Positions 9,116 to 18,657 of a stretch of 64,000 bases of DNA are shown piece by piece. Source of the DNA: Hyphococcus sp. (GTDB lineage: Bacteria > Pseudomonadota > Alphaproteobacteria > Caulobacterales > Parvularculaceae); assembly GCA_021776375.1 (NCBI GenBank), contig JAJFGA010000031.1:29816-93815 (forward strand), in the 5' to 3' direction. The notes under the pieces are model-generated. The model searched no databases and was not told where the DNA came from. It worked only from the letters and a program-made list of their open reading frames with translations. The stretch's first letter is position 1. Every line of letters starts with the position of its first letter. The translations under genes and the position numbers were made by a program.

Positions 9116-9284
9116 AAGCGGGTTTTATGCAAGCCTGGCTAAGGGCGCAAGCCAGTCATTCAGGATGGCCATTTCGAGCATTGTTTTCTTGCCCTGAGCA
9201 GCCACTTTCTATAGTCCGTAACGAAATCGGACCTTAATTCTAGGTAGCCGACATCATAGTGATCTTGGGAAACCCACCATCAAT

Positions 9285-10175
9285 TTGCGAAGCAAACTCA
9301 TCCGTCCATTCACCCAGCTCTATCCTTTTGTGAGCGGATGCACTTTTCCCAATCAAGAACGCTTCAAGCGCCTGTCCGGTACGCCGTCAGGCACTTTTTG
9401 GACACGTGTCAAAGGCGGTGAGCTTAAAGTCGATCTCGATGATTTTGTCGGGCGCTGCGCATATTTCGTCGGCGATCTTGACCCAAAAATCTCTTTGATA
9501 TTTGAGCGTTTGATCAAGCCCGGAGACCATGTGATCGATGCGGGCGCCAATATTGGGCTGACGACATTGCGCATGGCGTCTCTCGCTGGGCCAAAGGGCA
9601 TGGTACATTCCTTTGAACCAAACCCGCATCTCGTCGCGCGTCTGACAGAAACGGTAAAGCATAATAATCTGCTCAATATTTCGATTTATAATATCGCGCT
9701 CGGGTCTGAGGAGGGACAATTAACGCTATTTGTGCCAACTGGAAATATGGGCGGCGGGTCTACCTTGCCAAACCGGAATCCCGAAACAGCAAAACAATAT
9801 GACGTCGTTTTACGCCGTCTGGATGATGTATTATCGGACGCGCCCGCTTTAAAATTAATAAAGATTGATGTTGAGGGCGCTGAGGCCAACCTCCTTAAAG
9901 GAGGCGCGCGACTAATCGAAAAGCATCGCCCAGAAGCCATTATTTTTGAATTTAACAAACAAGACGCCAGAACCGAGGAAGCAAGTTTTATTGATCTGTT
10001 TTTCTCAGATCTGGATTACGCCATCTTTAGCATCCGGAAATCGTTATTTACATTGAATTTGGTCCAAACAACACTCTGCACCAATGCTGAGGGTCATGAT
10101 TTCTGCGCGATCCCCAAAGGGGAACGGTTTGAAGAAATATGCAGAACGCTGAACGCCCGTTCGGCAGAAATATAA
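9285..10175 (+). CDS. FkbM-family methyltransferase
   Basis: This SAM-dependent methyltransferase of about 296 residues has motif I VIDAGANIGLTTL at residues 83-95, then VHSFEPNPHLVARL, and KIDVEGAEANLLKGG, all typical of the FkbM family. Family members O-methylate sugars or other small groups, often on surface polysaccharide. The substrate here is unknown. The first usable start is a TTG at 9285 with a weak ribosome binding site, and the frame stays open further upstream without an ATG, so the true start is uncertain. Base composition is more AT-rich than the neighbours, which hints at acquisition. The 169-base gap before it holds no other gene. Confidence 0.85.
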   Translation: MRSKLIRPFTQLYPFVSGCTFPNQERFKRLSGTPSGTFWTRVKGGELKVDLDDFVGRCAYFVGDLDPKISLIFERLIKPGDHVIDAGANIGLTTLRMASLAGPKGMVHSFEPNPHLVARLTETVKHNNLLNISIYNIALGSEEGQLTLFVPTGNMGGGSTLPNRNPETAKQYDVVLRRLDDVLSDAPALKLIKIDVEGAEANLLKGGARLIEKHRPEAIIFEFNKQDARTEEASFIDLFFSDLDYAIFSIRKSLFTLNLVQTTLCTNAEGHDFCAIPKGERFEEICRTLNARSAEI

Positions 10176-10188
10176 ACCAAAGGCTCCC

Positions 10189-10635
10189 TCACCCGGTCAT
10201 CCGCCGCACTTGCACCGCATGAATACGAACGGCGAGCTTTTTATCGGCGTTATAAAAGTCCGCCTCCACATGGATCAGCGTCTTTGCCGCATTTGTGACC
10301 CGGCCTTCAATCATCGCCAGGGGCATCGTTAACGGGCGGAAAAAATTGGTCTCGAGGCGCGAGGTCCGGAAGCGTTCTTTATCCCCCGTCAGCACCGTCA
10401 TCGCCGTCAGCCCGGCGACATGATCGGCGACCGAGGCGATATGCCCGCCAAACATCACACCATCGGGCATCACAAAGCGCTCATCGATGTCCCAGTGCAT
10501 TTTAATCTCGCCCCACGCCCAGTCGGTGAGCGCAAGCGCGCCAAGCTTTTCCTCCGCCCAATGATTGAAGCGCGAGTCTCCGGCCTTGTAGCCGTTCAAA
10601 ATGTCGGTGTGACGTGCGGAAGTGGTTCGGGTCAT
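10189..10635 (-). CDS. PaaI-family hotdog thioesterase
   Basis: The protein has about 148 residues from the ATG at 10635. The central stretch VMFGGHIASVADHVAGLTAM resembles the PaaI/YbgC-type active-site helix (HGG...D/A), and TSRLETNFFRPL matches the following strand of the 4HBT superfamily. Such enzymes hydrolyse acyl-CoA thioesters; the exact acyl group cannot be read from the sequence. It lies 56 bases downstream of mtgA on the same strand and may share its transcript. Confidence 0.8.
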   Translation of the reverse strand: MTRTTSARHTDILNGYKAGDSRFNHWAEEKLGALALTDWAWGEIKMHWDIDERFVMPDGVMFGGHIASVADHVAGLTAMTVLTGDKERFRTSRLETNFFRPLTMPLAMIEGRVTNAAKTLIHVEADFYNADKKLAVRIHAVQVRRMTG

Positions 10636-10691
10636 GGGGCGCCTATTCAAGCCAGTTTGCCGATGTCGGCAACGAATAAAATTCTTACGAT

Positions 10692-11438
10692 CTACTTCTT
10701 CGCCACCCAAACACAATTATCAAGTCGGTCGCGCTGCACTTGCCCCATCCGTCCCCGCAGCAAACGCGTGCGCTTTTTGACATATGCCCCCGGCGGGTCA
10801 ACGCGCCATTTATGCGGGTTCGGCAGGACCGCGGCGAGCAGCGCGGCTTCGCGTGGTGTGAGGTTCCGCGCGCTTTTACCAAATCGCTTTTGCGCTGCAG
10901 CCTCGGCGCCGAACAGGCCGTCGCCCCATTCGGCTATGTTGAGATAGACTTCCATAATCCGTCGCTTGGACCACAAGGTTTCGATCACCAGCGTCATCCA
11001 CGCTTCGGCGCTTTTACGCACCCAACCGCGATGCGACCACAAGAATGCATTCTTTGCGGTCTGTTGCGAAATTGTTGAGGCGCCGCGCAGACGCTTGCCG
11101 TTCTCTGCTTCCTCAAACGCCTCGTCGATTGCATCAAAATCAATACCGTTGTGAAGGCAAAAACGAGTGTCCTCCGCAGCGATAACGGCGGTCACCAAAT
11201 GCGGTGAAATTTTATCGAGCGGCGTCCAGGAATGAGTGATCTCCTGACCAGACAGGCTGCGCTCGACCATCAACAAGGTGCCCGGCGGCGGCTCAAACCG
11301 ATAGATCACAGCCCAGGCGATCGATCCGATAACGAGCAGGACAAACGACCCTGCGATCACCCGCAATATCCGCGTCAAGCGATCAAGAACGCCAAAATCT
11401 TTCCATTTCCGACGTTTTTTCTTCTTTGTCTTCGCCAT
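10692..11438 (-). CDS. mtgA: Monofunctional biosynthetic peptidoglycan transglycosylase
   Basis: The 248-residue protein begins with a very basic tail (KTKKKKRRKW), has one membrane anchor at about residues 28-47, and then a GT51 domain. Motifs seen are AAEDTRFCLHNG with the catalytic Glu, RGASTISQQTAKNAFL, KRRIMEVYLNIAEWG, and TPREAALLAAVLPNP. It polymerises lipid II glycan chains at the periplasmic face of the inner membrane. There is no transpeptidase domain, and the length is normal for MtgA. Confidence 0.96.
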   Translation of the reverse strand: MAKTKKKKRRKWKDFGVLDRLTRILRVIAGSFVLLVIGSIAWAVIYRFEPPPGTLLMVERSLSGQEITHSWTPLDKISPHLVTAVIAAEDTRFCLHNGIDFDAIDEAFEEAENGKRLRGASTISQQTAKNAFLWSHRGWVRKSAEAWMTLVIETLWSKRRIMEVYLNIAEWGDGLFGAEAAAQKRFGKSARNLTPREAALLAAVLPNPHKWRVDPPGAYVKKRTRLLRGRMGQVQRDRLDNCVWVAKK

Positions 11439-11546
11439 TACAGGAGGGTTCGATCCGTTGGTTACGATTTCATCAGCTTCCTACAGTCTATTGTAAGACA
11501 GCCGGCGGATGCTACCGGAAAGTGACTGAAAGCGTGGGAGGCTCCA

Positions 11547-12455
11547 TTGGTCAGACATATTCAGGTGATCAAAAGTGCGCTTACGGGGGCCGTATGCGCC
11601 TTGGCGGCCAGCACGACCGCGACGCCGCAGGAACCGGCGCCGGAGCACCGCCTTGATGAAATTGTGCTGCCCGCGCCCAACCAACTTGTCGGCACTGAAA
11701 GGCGCGCGAGCACGACCCTTTATGATGAGCAGGGCGCATTAACCCAGAGATATATTGTTATCGATCTCGGCAAAGTAGAAGGTCGCCCGACGCCCAAATT
11801 TGAGGATTTTCAGAACTGGACCATTCTTGGCGAGCGCGGCTGGGCGCATGCGGTCAAGATCGACATCGAAAAGCGCTGTGAATATCTGTGCGGTGGCGAG
11901 GAGGAAAGTTGCTACTATGTTGCGATTGTCAGCCTATCCGATCCAGACGCGGATATAGGCCTCCCGCTTGCAGCCATCGAAGGGGTCTATGATCTGGAAA
12001 ACTACGCCCGCCCCGCGTCATCTGATCTAACCCAGATCCCGCTAGTTCCTTCCGATCAGTATACAGGGCTATTTGAAAAAGAAGAGTATCGCATTGTCTC
12101 TGCCGGAGACGATGGGATGAAGATTGCTTTTCGCTGGCGCAACGACAGCAACGAGCATCAGTTTGAAGTTGATGCAGCGCAATGTAAGGCGCAAAGCTTC
12201 GGAGAATTTGGGCTGGAAAACACGCAATGCAACGCGATCACTGTTTTATCGGGCTCGGGCGCGCCGCTGATTGCAAGCTATGCCGATTATAACTCATCAA
12301 AAACGACGCCGCTTGTAGCCTTTGAGTATGATGGCGCAAGATTTTACGCCGTGCGCTATGGCGCCAAGGCGCAAGATATCATTGGCCTTGTCGCTGCGAC
12401 GCCGCAAGGCTGGCGCGGCCATTTTAAAGGCCGCGACCGAGCCTTGCTTTGTTAA
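11547..12455 (+). CDS. Exported protein of unknown function
   Basis: I do not recognise this 302-residue protein. Translation most likely starts at a TTG (11547), because GGGAGG lies five bases upstream and no ATG is available nearby. The N-terminus VIKSALTGAVCALAASTTATPQE looks like a signal peptide. The mature part is acidic and contains several Cys residues (CEYLCGGEEESC, QCKAQ, TQCNA), suggesting disulfides in the periplasm. It appears to be monocistronic and is convergent with the DUF1761 gene. Confidence 0.7.
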   Translation: MVRHIQVIKSALTGAVCALAASTTATPQEPAPEHRLDEIVLPAPNQLVGTERRASTTLYDEQGALTQRYIVIDLGKVEGRPTPKFEDFQNWTILGERGWAHAVKIDIEKRCEYLCGGEEESCYYVAIVSLSDPDADIGLPLAAIEGVYDLENYARPASSDLTQIPLVPSDQYTGLFEKEEYRIVSAGDDGMKIAFRWRNDSNEHQFEVDAAQCKAQSFGEFGLENTQCNAITVLSGSGAPLIASYADYNSSKTTPLVAFEYDGARFYAVRYGAKAQDIIGLVAATPQGWRGHFKGRDRALLC

Positions 12456-12469
12456 AGAACTAGCGCGCT

Positions 12470-12868
12470 TTATTTCATCACAGTCAAAATAACCGCACTC
12501 ACCAGCCAACCGACCAGAAGATGCGACGCGTCGATCATAAGCAGTGTCGAGTTATGCGCCGGCAGGTAAAGATAAGCGTACATGATAATCGGCAGCGCCA
12601 GCAAAAACCATAGCGTGAGCGCGGTCTTGACCGCATCGCTGATCCCGCTGACATTGCGCCAGCTTAAAACAAACGCCAAGCCCACGACCTGTAAGAGTGT
12701 AATGAGTATGCCGCCAACCATATAGATGTCGAAGCTGCCGGCTTGATCGGCGGGAATGCCCTGACCGGCCATCCACGCATCCATAAATACGACGCCATAC
12801 CAGACGTAACCCAGCACCCAGAAGACAAGTGTCGCCAACACAACAGGAATAGGTTTTAAACCAAACAT
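12470..12868 (-). CDS. DUF1761-type membrane protein
   Basis: The 132-residue protein has four hydrophobic helices. The first ends in FWVLGYVWYGVVFMDAW, a Gly-Tyr-x-Trp-Tyr signature that I associate with DUF1761 proteins of unknown function. I chose the ATG at 12868 because GAGGA lies at a good distance; the GTG four codons earlier overlaps that site. It is convergent with the exported protein at 11547-12455 with only a 14-base gap. Confidence 0.75.
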   Translation of the reverse strand: MFGLKPIPVVLATLVFWVLGYVWYGVVFMDAWMAGQGIPADQAGSFDIYMVGGILITLLQVVGLAFVLSWRNVSGISDAVKTALTLWFLLALPIIMYAYLYLPAHNSTLLMIDASHLLVGWLVSAVILTVMK

Positions 12869-13021
12869 CAGTATCCTCACTTATGTAGCTTGCTATAAAT
12901 CTAGCGGCGTTTGCACGCCTTGAAAAGCGCTGCAGAGTGGCGGATATACTGGCATTTTTGGAAAAATGGTGACATCAGAATAGATGGATGCAACTTTTCT
13001 ATTCAGTTTTGACGGCGCTGC

Positions 13022-13495
13022 TTAGTCGTCAAACTGGCCTTGCGATTTAAATTTTTCGATAAACAGCGTATAGTCCGTTGGCTGAGCGTCAAAAAGAATA
13101 TCATCCTCATTGAACCGGACCCATGGCTGCGCGCTCTTTGTCCAGATATGGCCTGATGGCTCAACCCAGCTGGCATCGTCAAAGGTTCCGGCACGCAGGC
13201 TCAAAATCCCGATTGTCGGCGCCTGGCCGTGGGCAATGCGCGTGCCGCAATCGCCGCAGATATATCCATAACGCTGATTGCCCGCATCAGATAGCCACTC
13301 GGTTTTTCGAGCCTCACCAGCGGTAAACTCAAACGATGTTTCAACAATCGTCGCCGAGATTGCAAAGGCGCTGCCGGAAATTTTCTGGCAGTTCGTGCAA
13401 TGACAACAATAAAGCATCAATGGCGGCTGGTTGACCCGGTAGCGCAGCTTGCCGCACTGGCATCCGCCCTCAAGCGGCAGAGGTATTTTCGTCAT
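13022..13495 (-). CDS. GFA-family (glutathione-dependent formaldehyde-activating-like) protein
   Basis: This 157-residue zinc protein has the CENP-V/GFA fold. The cysteine motifs are GCQCGKLRYRV near the N-terminus, CCHCTNCQKISGSAF at about residues 30-44, and CGDCGTRIAHG at about 80-90. The founding member speeds formaldehyde-glutathione adduct formation, but most members have no proven activity. Its start codon directly follows the glyQ stop codon (TGA-ATG), so it is probably translated from the glyQ transcript. Confidence 0.88.
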   Translation of the reverse strand: MTKIPLPLEGGCQCGKLRYRVNQPPLMLYCCHCTNCQKISGSAFAISATIVETSFEFTAGEARKTEWLSDAGNQRYGYICGDCGTRIAHGQAPTIGILSLRAGTFDDASWVEPSGHIWTKSAQPWVRFNEDDILFDAQPTDYTLFIEKFKSQGQFDD

Positions 13496-14434
13496 TCAAG
13501 CCTCCGTGAAATCGACAATGCCGGCGCCGGGTTCGCGCCCTTGCGGGCTTTCCAGCCACGCCTCGCAACAGGCTTTGGAGAGCGTTCTGATCCTTAAAAT
13601 ATAGGATTGGCGCTCGGTCGCAGAGATGACGCCGCGAGCGTCGAGCAGGTTGAACAGATGGCTCGCCTCGATGCATTTGTCATAGGCTGGCAGCGCATAG
13701 GATTTTCCGTCGCGCTTGCTGGCGGCGATGATGGCCGCACAGGCATCCTCCGCCGCTTTAAACTGGCTGAACAAAATCTCCGTATCGGCAAGTTCAAAAT
13801 TATAAGCGGAAAATTCAACTTCCTGCTGATGGAAAACATCGCCATAGGTGACCGCATCGTCGCCCTCGGCGCCGTTGAAATCGAGATCAAAACCATTATC
13901 AACGCCCTGCACATACATCGCCAAGCGTTCAAGCCCATAGGTGATCTCGCCGGTGACCGGTTTGCAATCGATTCCGCCGACCTGCTGGAAATAGGTAAAT
14001 TGCGTCACCTCCATGCCGTCGCACCACACCGCCCAGCCGAGGCCCCAGGCGCCGAGTGTAGGACTTTCCCAATCATCCTCGACAAAACGTATGTCGTGCA
14101 CGGAACGATCAACGCCGATGGCGTCTAGCGATCCGAGATAGAGCTCTTGAATATTGTCCGGCGACGGCTTCAAGGTCACCTGAAACTGGTAATAATGTTG
14201 GAAACGGTTGGGGTTGGCGCCGTAACGCCCATCTGTCGGCCGCCGACAGGGCTGCACATAGGCCGCCTTCCACGGGCGCGGTCCAAGCGAGCGCAACGTC
14301 GTCGCCGGATGAAAAGTCCCCGCCCCCATTTCCTTGTCATAGGGCTGCAAGATAACGCAGCCCTGATCAGCCCAATAGTGCTGCAACTCCAGGATGAGGC
14401 CTTGAAAGGACCGCTTTTTTTTCAAATCACTCAT
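13496..14434 (-). CDS. glyQ: Glycine--tRNA ligase, alpha subunit
   Basis: GlyQ is the class II catalytic subunit that activates glycine and charges tRNA-Gly together with GlyS. Seen are [24 protein letters not shown], the motif region [18 protein letters not shown], and WEVTQ-type [18 protein letters not shown]. The 312-residue length is normal from the ATG at 14434, whose [12 protein letters not shown] start fits the family. The partner gene glyS sits about 4.4 kb away on the same strand, separated by the FkbM, thioesterase, mtgA, DUF1761 and GFA genes, whereas the two are commonly adjacent. Confidence 0.97.
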   Translation of the reverse strand: MSDLKKKRSFQGLILELQHYWADQGCVILQPYDKEMGAGTFHPATTLRSLGPRPWKAAYVQPCRRPTDGRYGANPNRFQHYYQFQVTLKPSPDNIQELYLGSLDAIGVDRSVHDIRFVEDDWESPTLGAWGLGWAVWCDGMEVTQFTYFQQVGGIDCKPVTGEITYGLERLAMYVQGVDNGFDLDFNGAEGDDAVTYGDVFHQQEVEFSAYNFELADTEILFSQFKAAEDACAAIIAASKRDGKSYALPAYDKCIEASHLFNLLDARGVISATERQSYILRIRTLSKACCEAWLESPQGREPGAGIVDFTEA

Positions 14435-14506
14435 GACACTCGGGCTACGTAAATTCTCGTTGCCGCGTTGCACCTGAAATTGCCGCCACAGTCAACAAGC
14501 GGCGCT

Positions 14507-15124
14507 CTACCCCAATTGCAGCGCGGTTTTTTTCCAACAATCGAGGCCACAAAGGCGCTCATACCAAGCGCGAATATTGGCGTAATCTCCCCACGGAAAC
14601 TGCGCTGCATCGGCATGGGTCAATCCGGCGCCGACGGCGATATCGGCAAGCGTCGGACTGTCGCCCACCAACCAGGTCTTGCCGTCGAGCACAGTATCAA
14701 GATGCGCGGCCTCGCGGTGAAACGCTTTCGTCGCGGCCTCAACAACCGCCTCATCGGTCTCGCCGCGGCCGAGCATCGGCTTGATCAACCGCTCAAACTG
14801 AATGGGCTGATAGGCCGGCGTCCAATGGGCGGCATCCCATGAGAGCCAGGATTGGATCTCGGCGCGGGCGGCCGCATCCTCGGGATAGATGTCGCTCGGC
14901 TTTTTGCTGGCGAGATAGACCATAATCGCATTCGACTCGCCAAGCGTGAACCCGTCATCATCCATCGCCGGAATGCGCCCGCACGGGTTGACCGCCTTGA
15001 CCGCGGGGTCATGCGGTCCAACGGGAATAGACTCAACACTGATGCCAAGATGCGCGGCGACGGCGAGCGGCTTGCGCACATTTTGCGAAAGCGGTGCGCC
15101 ATAAATTTTGATCGGTTCGGGCAT
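14507..15124 (-). CDS. Glutathione S-transferase family protein
   Basis: This 205-residue cytosolic protein has an N-terminal thioredoxin-like domain (IKIYGAPLSQNVRKPLAV, then GRIPAMDDDGFTLGESNAI, the glutathione-binding cis-Pro and Glu-Ser pair) and an all-helical C-terminal domain (DSPTLADIAVG). It conjugates or reduces substrates with glutathione; the Ser near residue 13 would be the catalytic position. It lies between the Rieske oxygenase gene (81 bases upstream) and glyQ (72 bases downstream), all on the same strand. Confidence 0.92.
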   Translation of the reverse strand: MPEPIKIYGAPLSQNVRKPLAVAAHLGISVESIPVGPHDPAVKAVNPCGRIPAMDDDGFTLGESNAIMVYLASKKPSDIYPEDAAARAEIQSWLSWDAAHWTPAYQPIQFERLIKPMLGRGETDEAVVEAATKAFHREAAHLDTVLDGKTWLVGDSPTLADIAVGAGLTHADAAQFPWGDYANIRAWYERLCGLDCWKKTALQLG

Positions 15125-15205
15125 TAAAGATACTCCAGAAAGTGAAATAGAGCGGGACGCTATGCGCGCCTCGTCTGCCGGTCAAGCGCGTGATGAGAAT
15201 TGGTT

Positions 15206-16360
15206 TCAGGCGTTAAGCAGATTGCGCAGCGCATCAGGACCCGGGTTCTGCGGCTCACGGCACACCGGCAGCTCGCGGCGCATGCGTTCGGCGAAATCAA
15301 CCAGGCAAATCTCATCGCGCGAGATTGGACCCGGCTCATAATCGCCCACGCCAAACCCCGCCTGAACGCGTTCAATGATATCCATATCTTCAATATTCAC
15401 CACGCGATTAATGCGCCAGTTGAGGTAACGCGCCGCGCGCATTTCTCGCCGAGCATCCGGCAGGGCGTAAGAAATTTCACGCAACAATGTTCGTTCCGGC
15501 GACAGGGGAATAAACTGCATAAAGTCGATTTGATCGGGATAAATATCGAAGGCGAGATTGGGCCAGAGCTTGACATAGACCCAACGGCGCTGCCGCTCCA
15601 ACGGCAGATGCGCAACTTCGGGAAGAAACTTGCGATAGGCGCGCACCGAAAGCGATTGGTTCGGCAAATCTTCTACGCTCGCATCGATATTATACGCATC
15701 GCCTTTGATGTTCAGCTTGTAAGTATCCCCGACAAGGCCGTTCAGGCCGTCATGGGCGACAGGCAAATGCAGACAGTCGACATAATTTTCCGTTGCGATC
15801 TTCCAGTTAACCTCGCGCTCGCGCAAGGTGATGCGGCCAAGCGCGCGCATCTTTGCCGTTTTGTAAATCCCGAACTCTTCGCGCAAAGGTTCTGCGAAAT
15901 CGTCAAACGACTGTCCCTTCTCACCAAAGCGCACAAACACAAAACCGCCACACTCGCCAAGCGCCAATGGCTTTAGCCCGTATTTCTTTTTATCAAACGC
16001 CTCATAGCCATCCTGCCCCGGCACGCCAACAAGTCGGCCTCCAAGATCATATGTCCATGCATGATACGGGCAAACGATGCGCGAAGAACACTGGCCGAAC
16101 GGGTCATCCAGAAGCCGCGCCGCACGATGGCGGCAAACATTTTGAAACGCGCGAATGACGCCGTCATCACCGCGGATGACAAACGCAAGAGCGCCGAGAA
16201 AGTTCAGCGTCGCATAGGCGCCGCGCTTGGCGATGTCGCTTTCATGGCAGACAATCTGCCAGCTTGATGCAAAAAGTTTGGCGCGCTCAAGCGCGAAAAA
16301 ATCGGGGTCCGTATACGCCCATGCCGGTAGGCCGGTCTCAATCTCTGTTTGCGCCGCCAT
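15206..16360 (-). CDS. Rieske non-heme iron oxygenase, alpha subunit
   Basis: The 384-residue oxygenase has a Rieske [2Fe-2S] site with CRH (C76, H78) and CPYH (C97, H100). It also has a catalytic domain with the mononuclear iron ligands in ENYVDCLHLPVAH (H198, H203) and a later Asp in the VNIEDMDIIERVQ region. The overall pattern resembles the choline monooxygenase/glycine betaine demethylase branch of ring-hydroxylating oxygenases, which often act on N-methyl compounds; the substrate is not certain. No ferredoxin or reductase partner is seen nearby. It starts 15 bases after the APC permease stop, so the two are very probably co-transcribed with the dimethylargininase-like gene. Confidence 0.88.
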   Translation of the reverse strand: MAAQTEIETGLPAWAYTDPDFFALERAKLFASSWQIVCHESDIAKRGAYATLNFLGALAFVIRGDDGVIRAFQNVCRHRAARLLDDPFGQCSSRIVCPYHAWTYDLGGRLVGVPGQDGYEAFDKKKYGLKPLALGECGGFVFVRFGEKGQSFDDFAEPLREEFGIYKTAKMRALGRITLREREVNWKIATENYVDCLHLPVAHDGLNGLVGDTYKLNIKGDAYNIDASVEDLPNQSLSVRAYRKFLPEVAHLPLERQRRWVYVKLWPNLAFDIYPDQIDFMQFIPLSPERTLLREISYALPDARREMRAARYLNWRINRVVNIEDMDIIERVQAGFGVGDYEPGPISRDEICLVDFAERMRRELPVCREPQNPGPDALRNLLNA

Positions 16361-16375
16361 ATCGCTCCGCCCTAA

Positions 16376-17704
16376 TCAACGCGTGGACCGTTTTGTCAAA
16401 TAAAATACCGGAAGCCCAGCAGCAAGCAGTAACCCAAACCAAAGCAATGGTTTGAGGCCAGCACCAGCTATCGCGACAGCCGCGTAAATCAAGGCGACGA
16501 TAGCAATCACCGCCCAGGCCCGCGCGGCTTTCATTGAATGGCACAACTCCACAAACGCCGACACTGCATAGGCCATCAACGTCGCCAGCGTCGATACCGT
16601 AATCAGGAAGGTGAACGCAGAAACCGTCCCGTCGCTGTAGTTGAAAATCAATAGCAAGGTCGCCAGCACCGATGAAACAATCAGCGCGACAATCGGCGCA
16701 TGGCCGGTGTTTTTTTTCGCCAATATTGTCGGCGCCAATCCGTCGCGCGCCACCGCCATCGGCATTTGCCCGCTGAGCAGGATGTTGCCGTTGAGCGACC
16801 CGGCAGTTGAGACCAGCGCGCCAATGGCGATCAGCGGTCCACCAAATACGCCGAGCGCGCGGGCGGCGTCTGCGAACGGCGCTTCGGATTGGGCAAGTGT
16901 TTCCACTGGCACCAGCATCATCACCGCGGCGGTCGCGGCAATATAGAGCGCGGCGACTGAGAGCGTTCCGGCGATGACAGCGCGCGGAATTGTCCGCTTG
17001 GCGTCGATGACGTCCGCGGCGGGAACAACGCCGGCCTCGATGCCGATAAACGCCCACATGGTCAGCAGCGCCGTTGTCGCCAGCGCTTCGCCAACCGGCA
17101 GCGCTTGCGGATTGAAAGGCGGGATATTGTCCGGCGTCCCGACAAAGACCCCGAGCGCGATGATTACCAGAAGTGGAATGATTTTTAAAATCGTCATCAC
17201 CAACTGCACGGAGGCCGCTTCCGAGACGCCTTTGATGTTGACGCCCGTCAGTATCCAGATGATGGACATTGCGACCAGCGCTTGCGTGATCGTATTGGCG
17301 CCAAGCGCCGGAATGACCGCGCCGGCATAGCCGGCAAAGGCAACGCTAATGGCCGCGACAGCAAACAGGATGCTGAGCCAATAGCTCCAGCCAACAATGA
17401 AGCCTGCAAGATCGCCGAACGCATCGCGGGTGTAAACATAAAACCCGCCGCTGCGCTCAGTGCGCCCCGCCAGCCGCCCAAGAACGAGGGCGATAAAAAT
17501 GGCGCCGATGCTGGTGACGATCCAGCCGAGAAAACTGATCGATCCATAAGGCGCGAGCACAGCGGGAAGCAGAAACACGCCGGAGCCGATCATCACCCCG
17601 ACCGACAGCGACCAGCATTTCCAGAACCCAAAGCCCGCAACGGGGCCTGTATCGGGGCCCGTATTAAGCTTGGCGTCGCTCAATTGCTCAGCAGGCTGAT
17701 TCAT
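16376..17704 (-). CDS. APC-superfamily amino acid permease
   Basis: This inner-membrane transporter of about 442 residues has about twelve hydrophobic helices. The first helix carries the APC signature SVGVMIGSGVFLLPAV, and helix 6 the WAFIGIEAGVVPA stretch. Relatives include AdiC/CadB-type basic amino acid antiporters and other importers, and an arginine-like substrate would suit the neighbouring gene. I chose the ATG at 17704 over a TTG two codons earlier. It sits between the dimethylargininase-like hydrolase (56 bases) and the Rieske oxygenase (15 bases). Confidence 0.9.
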   Translation of the reverse strand: MNQPAEQLSDAKLNTGPDTGPVAGFGFWKCWSLSVGVMIGSGVFLLPAVLAPYGSISFLGWIVTSIGAIFIALVLGRLAGRTERSGGFYVYTRDAFGDLAGFIVGWSYWLSILFAVAAISVAFAGYAGAVIPALGANTITQALVAMSIIWILTGVNIKGVSEAASVQLVMTILKIIPLLVIIALGVFVGTPDNIPPFNPQALPVGEALATTALLTMWAFIGIEAGVVPAADVIDAKRTIPRAVIAGTLSVAALYIAATAAVMMLVPVETLAQSEAPFADAARALGVFGGPLIAIGALVSTAGSLNGNILLSGQMPMAVARDGLAPTILAKKNTGHAPIVALIVSSVLATLLLIFNYSDGTVSAFTFLITVSTLATLMAYAVSAFVELCHSMKAARAWAVIAIVALIYAAVAIAGAGLKPLLWFGLLLAAGLPVFYLTKRSTR

Positions 17705-17760
17705 CGTCAAACCTTCATGCGCCTCTCCGGCGGCGTCAACTTAAAAAACCTCGTGAAAAC

Positions 17761-18576
17761 TCACGCCGAAGGGCGCCGCCACCGCAGAGACATGCAAGAC
17801 AGTCCAGCGTCGATTTTGCCGATCTCCGTCGTCTTCAGCGGAACGACAGCGTATCCGCGATTGTCGAGCAGCTCGATAGTGCGCGGAAAATCGGCGCCGA
17901 CCATCACCGCGTCATTGACACGCAACGCATTGGCCGCGGCTTCTTCGCCTTCAGGCGTGAGGACGACATCAAAACCGTCAAAGACGCCCGAGCGCGCCAG
18001 CCGCGCCGTCGATAACACAGTTTCCTGGTCAAGCAGTGAGCAATCGGTCTTAAAATGCAAAACATCGGCCGGCGTCTCGACGATCTCACTGGCGCGGTCG
18101 AACTCGGCCAGCAGCTTTTGCAATGCACCAGCGCCGGCAAGGTCGGTACGGCTCGACAGACCGATCATGACTTTTTTAGGCGTCGTTAATATATCGCCGC
18201 CCTCGACAAAGCCCTCCCCCGGCAGTTCGAGTACGGTAGAAAATTGCTCGTGCAAGACGCCGGCGATCTCGGAAACCTCACCAGCGCGGCTTTCCGCACC
18301 CGGGCGAAGCAAAATGGCACCCTCTGGAAAGACCAGCGCCGGATCCTCAACAAAGACGGCGTCGGGATAGCCCTCAAGTGCGCCAAGCGTAGTCACCGCA
18401 ACACCGGCCTTGCCCAACGCCGCAACATAGGCCTCGTGCTCTGCCCGCACGCCCGCATAGTCAGGATCGCCCCCGTCGCCAGCGCGTAAACCGCCAATCA
18501 CGGATTTAGACGGCTGCCGCACGATAGCCGCATCAAACGCGAAAACAGGCTCCGCCAGCGTATTTACGTAGGTCAT
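17761..18576 (-). CDS. Dimethylargininase (DDAH)-like amidinohydrolase
   Basis: The protein has about 271 residues from the ATG at 18576 and belongs to the guanidine-modifying superfamily. Motifs are FVEDPALVFPEGAIL, GEGFVEGGDIL, HFKTDCSLLDQ with the catalytic His, and GLSCMSLRW with the nucleophilic Cys near the C-terminus. DDAH turns dimethylarginine into citrulline and dimethylamine. Related citrullinases and arginine deiminase-like enzymes are alternatives. It heads a same-strand run with the APC permease and Rieske oxygenase, and is divergent from kynB with 81 bases between. Longer in-frame starts up to 18618 exist but have no family support. Confidence 0.85.
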   Translation of the reverse strand: MTYVNTLAEPVFAFDAAIVRQPSKSVIGGLRAGDGGDPDYAGVRAEHEAYVAALGKAGVAVTTLGALEGYPDAVFVEDPALVFPEGAILLRPGAESRAGEVSEIAGVLHEQFSTVLELPGEGFVEGGDILTTPKKVMIGLSSRTDLAGAGALQKLLAEFDRASEIVETPADVLHFKTDCSLLDQETVLSTARLARSGVFDGFDVVLTPEGEEAAANALRVNDAVMVGADFPRTIELLDNRGYAVVPLKTTEIGKIDAGLSCMSLRWRRPSA

Positions 18577-18657
18577 CATCTTCGGGTAACACTGCTGTGC
18601 AATAAGCCCCGCAGTCAAGCAGACAGTTCACACAACACCCGAGAGCATGCACTTAAA

